Made by a program: the position numbers and the translations under genes
Shown: positions 9,293 to 12,500 of the stretch, in pieces
Numbering within the stretch: position 1 is the stretch's first letter
Layout: the number at the start of each line of letters is the position of its first letter
DNA from: Actinidia chinensis
Taxonomy: Eukaryota; Streptophyta; Magnoliopsida; Ericales; Actinidiaceae
Direction: 5' to 3'
DNA length: 12,500 nt
Assembly (NCBI GenBank): GCA_009663005.1
Contig: VIGQ01000145.1
Location: 70,001-82,500, forward strand
The notes under the pieces: generated by a model
What the model was told of the DNA's origin: nothing
Database searches by the model: none
Seen by the model: the letters and a program-made list of their open reading frames with translations, nothing else

Positions 9293-9792
9293 CTGAAAAA
9301 TCAAGATTTTATGTATAAGAACCTACTAATTTTTGTTTTTACACTTACCAAATAGCATAATTAATTACACAAACCTAGTTCTAATTCTTGAAGAAGAAAG
9401 ATTTGTCAGTAGTCAGTACCTTTTTCACCTCCAAAATCAAAGAGTCAACTCGAATTTAAAAACCAAAAAGAGTCTCTCCCATGGTAAAGATGACGACAAC
9501 TCGGCAATGTCCCTAATCTGGTTAAATAATCCCCTGATTGTATTATAACAATTATCAAAAAGCCATCAAACATGTGGTATCTAACAATATATAGTATTGG
9601 AGAGGATAAGCTGTCAAACTGAATACATTATATACAAATACGCATGCGGCTTACTTCTATAAAGCACAGTGGACCATCCAATTTCCTTATCTTTTTTTAA
9701 CGAATGTGGCAAGGACCAGAATACAAACCTGAACTGCAGAACAGAAGAGCTAGGTCAGGCCAAACCAAATTATAAAATATGGTTGTGTTTGA

Positions 9793-10510
9793 GAATGTGT
9801 TCATGGTGATGAAGCAGTGCAGTTTTTGTGGGGACATCCTGGTTCTCTTAGCTGGTCTAACGGCACGATCAAGAAGCCTATTGTGGTAAGCATTCAAGGA
9901 TTCACGATCCAGGCTCCTTCAATGGTTAACAAATTGAAGTGGGATTGGAATTCCTATTTTTAGTTGAGCAGGACACATGAATGGATTGATTGTTACGAGT
10001 ATTATCGCCCTGGTGGGTGTTATAAGAAAAAGCCTCATGCCACGGCAATTGAAGACATGGCAATGGAGGGTGCCGAGTGATCACGAGCTTGTGACCTACA
10101 TAGTTTTCTCACTCATCCAGATGTGTTCAAGGGCTCCCCTGGTCCGTGGCATCAATGACATTTGATCTCCTTCTGGCGGATGTACTTGCTACGTATGTGA
10201 TGCCCTTGGGTCATGTTTCTTGAACTTTACTGGTACGGTTGCACCCAAATAAACGTTGGGTTGGGGTGGAGCAAACCCTGAGGCCTACTATGTACCCACC
10301 TATTTGATGCACCTCCTCCTCTAGGTGGTTTTTCTTTGTCAATTCTGTCGAGTATTTCATGAGAGGATCTATCTCTGAGGAGTCCTCTTTTCCAGTGTCT
10401 TCTATAGTTCTTCTACTGTGAAGTCAGTGAAGTTAACAAAAGACAAAAGGCAAGCACTGATAGTGATTCCTAAAATCACAAATGGGGCAAGGGACAATTG
10501 GAAAGGAATC
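9793..10510 (+). other. Coding-like fragments of unknown origin inside the carrier intron
   Basis: The base composition is closer to coding DNA than that of the surroundings. Frame 9793-9963 (57 codons) reads EAVQFLWGHPGSLSWSNG, then KKPIVVSIQGFTIQAP, and ends in a stop. The same frame continues afterwards with EWIDCYEYYRPGGCYKKKPH. Around 10424-10505 another frame gives SVKLTKDKRQALIVIP. A small cysteine cluster, CTCYVCD, is encoded near 10172-10192. No family is recognised with confidence, and no start, splice site or long frame ties the pieces together. They could be the remains of a transposable element or host gene, or chance. Confidence 0.25.
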
Positions 10511-10913
10511 TCTACTATTTTTTTTTGCAGTATGTTATTGGAAAGCTGAAACGCTTTTTTCTAATGGACTTGATCACTTCAATGAGCCCCCCTTCCGGTG
10601 AGTGAATCCTCGTTCTATTTTTAAGGACCTTATTTCAGTTTTTAGGACGGGGGGATCAATTGGAGCCGTTCACCCAGAAGCAAGCAAATTGTATCGGTAT
10701 TACATTTTTTAGAGAACAATCAGCATAGTTTACTTCACTTACGGGCATTGCTATTTATCCCAACAAGCATCAAGTATGCATATCCCTGTTAATTTGAGGT
10801 GGCTATATCTTCCCTGTATCCATTTAGTGTTTTTAACCTTTTAGTATCTTGATTTCGTAACAAACATGACAGAATCAAGATTCAAGTCCTTTAACTTCAT
10901 ATGGATAGAATGG

Positions 10914-11047
10914 GGATTTCAAATGAGAGATTTCACATTAGTATTCAATTAGAATACCTAAATACCAAATTGTAGTTTGTATATGGAGTTTGAAATGGAG
11001 TTTGACAGCTTTATCAGACCAATGTAAATAAGAGTGATTTGAAATCC
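10914..11047. repeat. Inverted repeat in the carrier intron
   Basis: GGATTTCAAAT at 10914-10924 is matched in inverse orientation by ATTTGAAATCC at 11037-11047, with further loose similarity around both arms. A third ATTGAAATCC lies at about 11137. A total span of 134 bases with a non-coding interior would suit a small foldback element, but no target duplication was identified. Confidence 0.35.
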
Positions 11048-11296
11048 TCATAATCCACCTTCCACTCAAGTTCGCGAGTCACTTTCGCTGAACCGTCGTA
11101 ATAATTTTTGTTGAATTGAACACTAAATCCCATGAATTGAAATCCACGTTCATTCCCTTAAATAAACTGACAGATCTCCCCAAGCCCTAAAACTGAATCC
11201 AATGCAAAATAATTGAATGAACATGAAGAAAATCTCCTAGTCCTTTGAGAAATGCGTACAGGAAATAAGAACGAATGTTTACGGAGAGGAACCGAC

Positions 11297-11400
11297 CTTG
11301 ACTGTGTCAACGGATAACCGGCGGTGATAACAGTGGCAACGCCGGCGAGCAAACGTGCCACATAGTCCTTGTAGCCATCTCTCTCTCTCTCTCCCTCCAA
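11297..11400 (-). pseudogene. Carrier pseudogene exon 1
   Basis: On the minus strand a GA tract (11379-11395) leads straight into codons DGYKDYVARLLAGVATVIT (from 11380). The family frame then needs a frame change before DTVK at 11297-11308. The in-frame codon at the top is TTG and an in-frame TAG lies just upstream, so no ATG serves this frame. An ATG at 11377-11375 is in another frame and closes after 23 codons. The GA tract, which encodes alternating Glu and Arg, may have expanded and contributed to the loss of the start. Confidence 0.85.
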
Positions 11401-11821
11401 AATTGACTATGTTGCTCTCAAAAATATATAATATTATTTATTTTTATTTGCATTAATTTTAATTTACTTGAAATAATAAATTACTTATTAACATTAAAAA
11501 TACGATCCCAAAGCATTTTATATAATTTTATTAATGTATCTTTTGAATTAGTTTTTAACAAGTTGAATTTCAACATTTTTAATTATTATATTTTAAAATT
11601 ACTTACTAACAATGTACTTTAAAAACAATACAAATATATACTGAATTACTTAATATTGTCTTGTATAGTTAAAAAATAATCATATTAAAATAGCATATAA
11701 TGCAGAGTAGATCTTTCAAATTATAGCATTCTAAATATCAAATCAACCGATTTGGAGCTTTTAAAAGTAAACTAGTTCCAAAGTTGGATTTAGTTCTGTT
11801 TTTGTAAAAGGAAATCAAAAT
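11401..11821. other. AT-rich DNA upstream of the carrier relic
   Basis: Very AT-rich with no open frame of note. On the minus strand TATATATTTT at 11421-11430 lies about 25-30 bases ahead of the GA tract and could be the old TATA box of the carrier copy. In such AT-rich DNA that motif alone proves little. Confidence 0.35.
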
Positions 11822-12080
11822 CGTAACTAACACGATAAATGATCATAGCAACACCATAAAGGTCATAATAAACAAACCTCCTATTTCATATCCAATAATA
11901 CATTTAACATTCCATATTGAATATGAAATCACACGACTCGTGCTTATTTGTTAAATATGAAATCACACGACTCATGACTTATTTGTTACGAATGTTAAAT
12001 TTATTATTGGATATGAAACAGGAAATTTGTTTACTATAACCTTTTATGATTTTTGCTATGATCATTTACGGTGTTAGTCG
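11822..12080. mobile_element. Foldback element with roughly 90-base inverted arms
   Basis: The left arm 11822-11912 and right arm 11990-12080 are inverted copies at roughly 80 percent identity by eye. The inner 33 bases pair nearly perfectly (tttcatatccaataata and taacattc in both). The loop holds two tandem units. Long arms, a short loop and no coding frame point to a foldback or miniature inverted-repeat element, and the transcript would form a long hairpin. No outer target duplication was found, so the true ends may lie further out. The superfamily is unknown. Confidence 0.7.
11920..11988. repeat. Tandem 34/35-base repeat with palindrome CACGACTCGTG
   Basis: Units 11920-11953 and 11954-11988 both read aatatgaaatcacacgactc, then (g/a)tg(a), then cttatttgtta. 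They differ by one substitution and one base of length. A third diverged copy, aatatagaatcacacgactc and onward, begins at 12082 just outside the right foldback arm. The core CACGA-C-TCGTG is an odd-length palindrome, broken in the second unit (CTCATG). Confidence 0.8.
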
Positions 12081-12116
12081 TAATATAGAATCACACGACT
12101 CGTGACTTGACTTTTG

Positions 12117-12500
12117 TTTATAAGGCACGCCTTCATAACTAAACCAAAAAAGTTTGTAACTATCGCCACAAAATCTCGTAACTTTCTATGGTACAAGTAA
12201 TAGTCTATGACAACATGTGTTGGTATACCAGGCACGTTTAAGGTAGGGTTCTGAACTGCAATACCCCTAACAAGAAAGGGTCATGATACCCTTTTTCCCA
12301 ACCAACCCTCAAAGAGCATGTATGCATATCCAAAGATTATTTCAATTACATTTTTAGCAACTGTGACAAGTTATAATTCTCAATCGCGAAGGACGACCCT
12401 TCCTCGGCGCTATTCATTCATTTTCGGTAGGTCAAGTCAATGCTTATTTGCTTCCGTATGAGATTTGCTTGATCGTCACAACTTACTGGGAGTAAAATCC
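12117..12500. other. No gene recognised
   Basis: No supported frame or repeat. The segment 12200-12500 is less AT-rich than the DNA before the foldback. It includes a short inverted repeat, aagggtcatgatacccttt (12276-12294). It may be the edge of a feature that continues past the window. Confidence 0.4.

Larger units (their letters stand above)
9293..11296 (-). other. Intron 1 of the carrier pseudogene (about 2.0 kb)
   Basis: The donor after exon 1 is AAG|GTCGGT, weaker than the plant consensus, and the acceptor before exon 2 is a T-rich TTTTTCAG. Within the intron are a short inverted repeat (10914-11047) and a less AT-rich interval at about 9700-10720 with broken plus-strand coding-like pieces, which may be an inserted element. 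The size is within the usual plant range. Confidence 0.7.
9204..11400 (-). pseudogene. Mitochondrial carrier (SLC25, BAC1/BOU-like) pseudogene, exons 1 and 2 only
   Basis: Carriers of this group sit in the inner mitochondrial membrane and exchange basic amino acids or acyl-carnitine-like substrates. They have about 300 residues in three repeats, each opening with a PxDxxK/R motif. Exon 1 (11297-11400) reads DGYKDYVARLLAGVATVIT, the first transmembrane helix. After a net frame change (one base lost or two gained, at about 11314-11326) it reads DTVK, the end of the first signature motif. Exon 2 (9204-9292) opens VKL. A stop then stands where the family has glutamine, small indels follow, and GIKYRSSLHCSARVLKTEG is the usual continuation. 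The exons join exactly at the motif lysine. Exon 1 has no in-frame ATG, its upstream codon being TTG. Later exons are not in the window. Retained introns mean it arose by DNA duplication or by decay of the gene in place, not from reverse-transcribed mRNA. Confidence 0.87.

Noticed and set aside
10172..10192. CTCYVCD cysteine cluster, similar to the CYCYVCD core of a plant protein family.
   Set aside because: The match is seven residues, the expected upstream histidine-rich part is absent, and stops lie on both sides. It is kept only as part of the unassigned fragments.
10415..10510. TKDKRQALIVIPK stretch considered as a fragment of a plant retrotransposon-associated protein.
   Set aside because: The resemblance is to a loose pattern recalled from memory, with no supporting neighbours such as reverse transcriptase or RNase H motifs.
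1..12500. tRNA, microRNA precursors and long terminal repeats.
   Set aside because: No T-arm box in a cloverleaf context, no copy of the common plant microRNAs I could recall, and no paired TG...CA long repeats with primer sites were found by eye. A dedicated scan could still find divergent cases.

Overview
The window looks like nuclear DNA from a flowering plant, most likely a eudicot. It is strongly AT-rich, has no compact gene array, carries simple repeats and short inverted-repeat transposon relics, and holds fragments of two plant protein families, one of them split by an intron with plant-type splice sites. The species cannot be told from the sequence. I find no intact protein-coding gene, no tRNA or rRNA gene and no CRISPR array. 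Most open frames are short, unrelated to any family I know, and explained by chance.

Left part (1 to about 7030). This is intergenic DNA with decayed transposable elements. A hAT-type miniature element (5423-5639) has matching 10-base terminal inverted repeats and a perfect 8-base target duplication. Two further inverted-repeat elements are likely (2036-2596 and 3076-3247). There are also a GTAC-rich relic (3361-3540), a short foldback (6182-6283), ATT, CT and GA tracts, and a moderately GC-rich stretch with seed-type RY motifs (3640-3960) that could be regulatory.

Middle (7031-8136). A TA microsatellite is followed by a minus-strand pseudogene of the FAR1/FHY3 family (FRS), the transcription factors derived from Mutator-like transposases. 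The FAR1 DNA-binding domain and the part after the transposase core can be read across frameshifts and stops. The transposase core between them is missing.

Right part (8137-12500). A second minus-strand pseudogene (11400 down to 9204) keeps exons 1 and 2 of a mitochondrial carrier (SLC25) of the plant basic amino acid / carnitine-acylcarnitine-like group. The exons are separated by a 2.0 kb intron with GT and AG still in place. Both exons have frame-breaking changes, exon 1 has no in-frame ATG, and no later exon is visible. Beyond it are AT-rich DNA and a foldback element (11822-12080) whose loop and flank carry three copies of a unit with the palindrome CACGACTCGTG.

The two pseudogenes do not form a pathway. 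They are neighbouring relics on the same strand in a transposon-rich intergenic region. I found no convincing new biological system. The most informative items are the retained splice sites of the broken carrier copy, the core-deleted FRS copy with its internal duplications, and the foldback with its palindromic tandem repeats.
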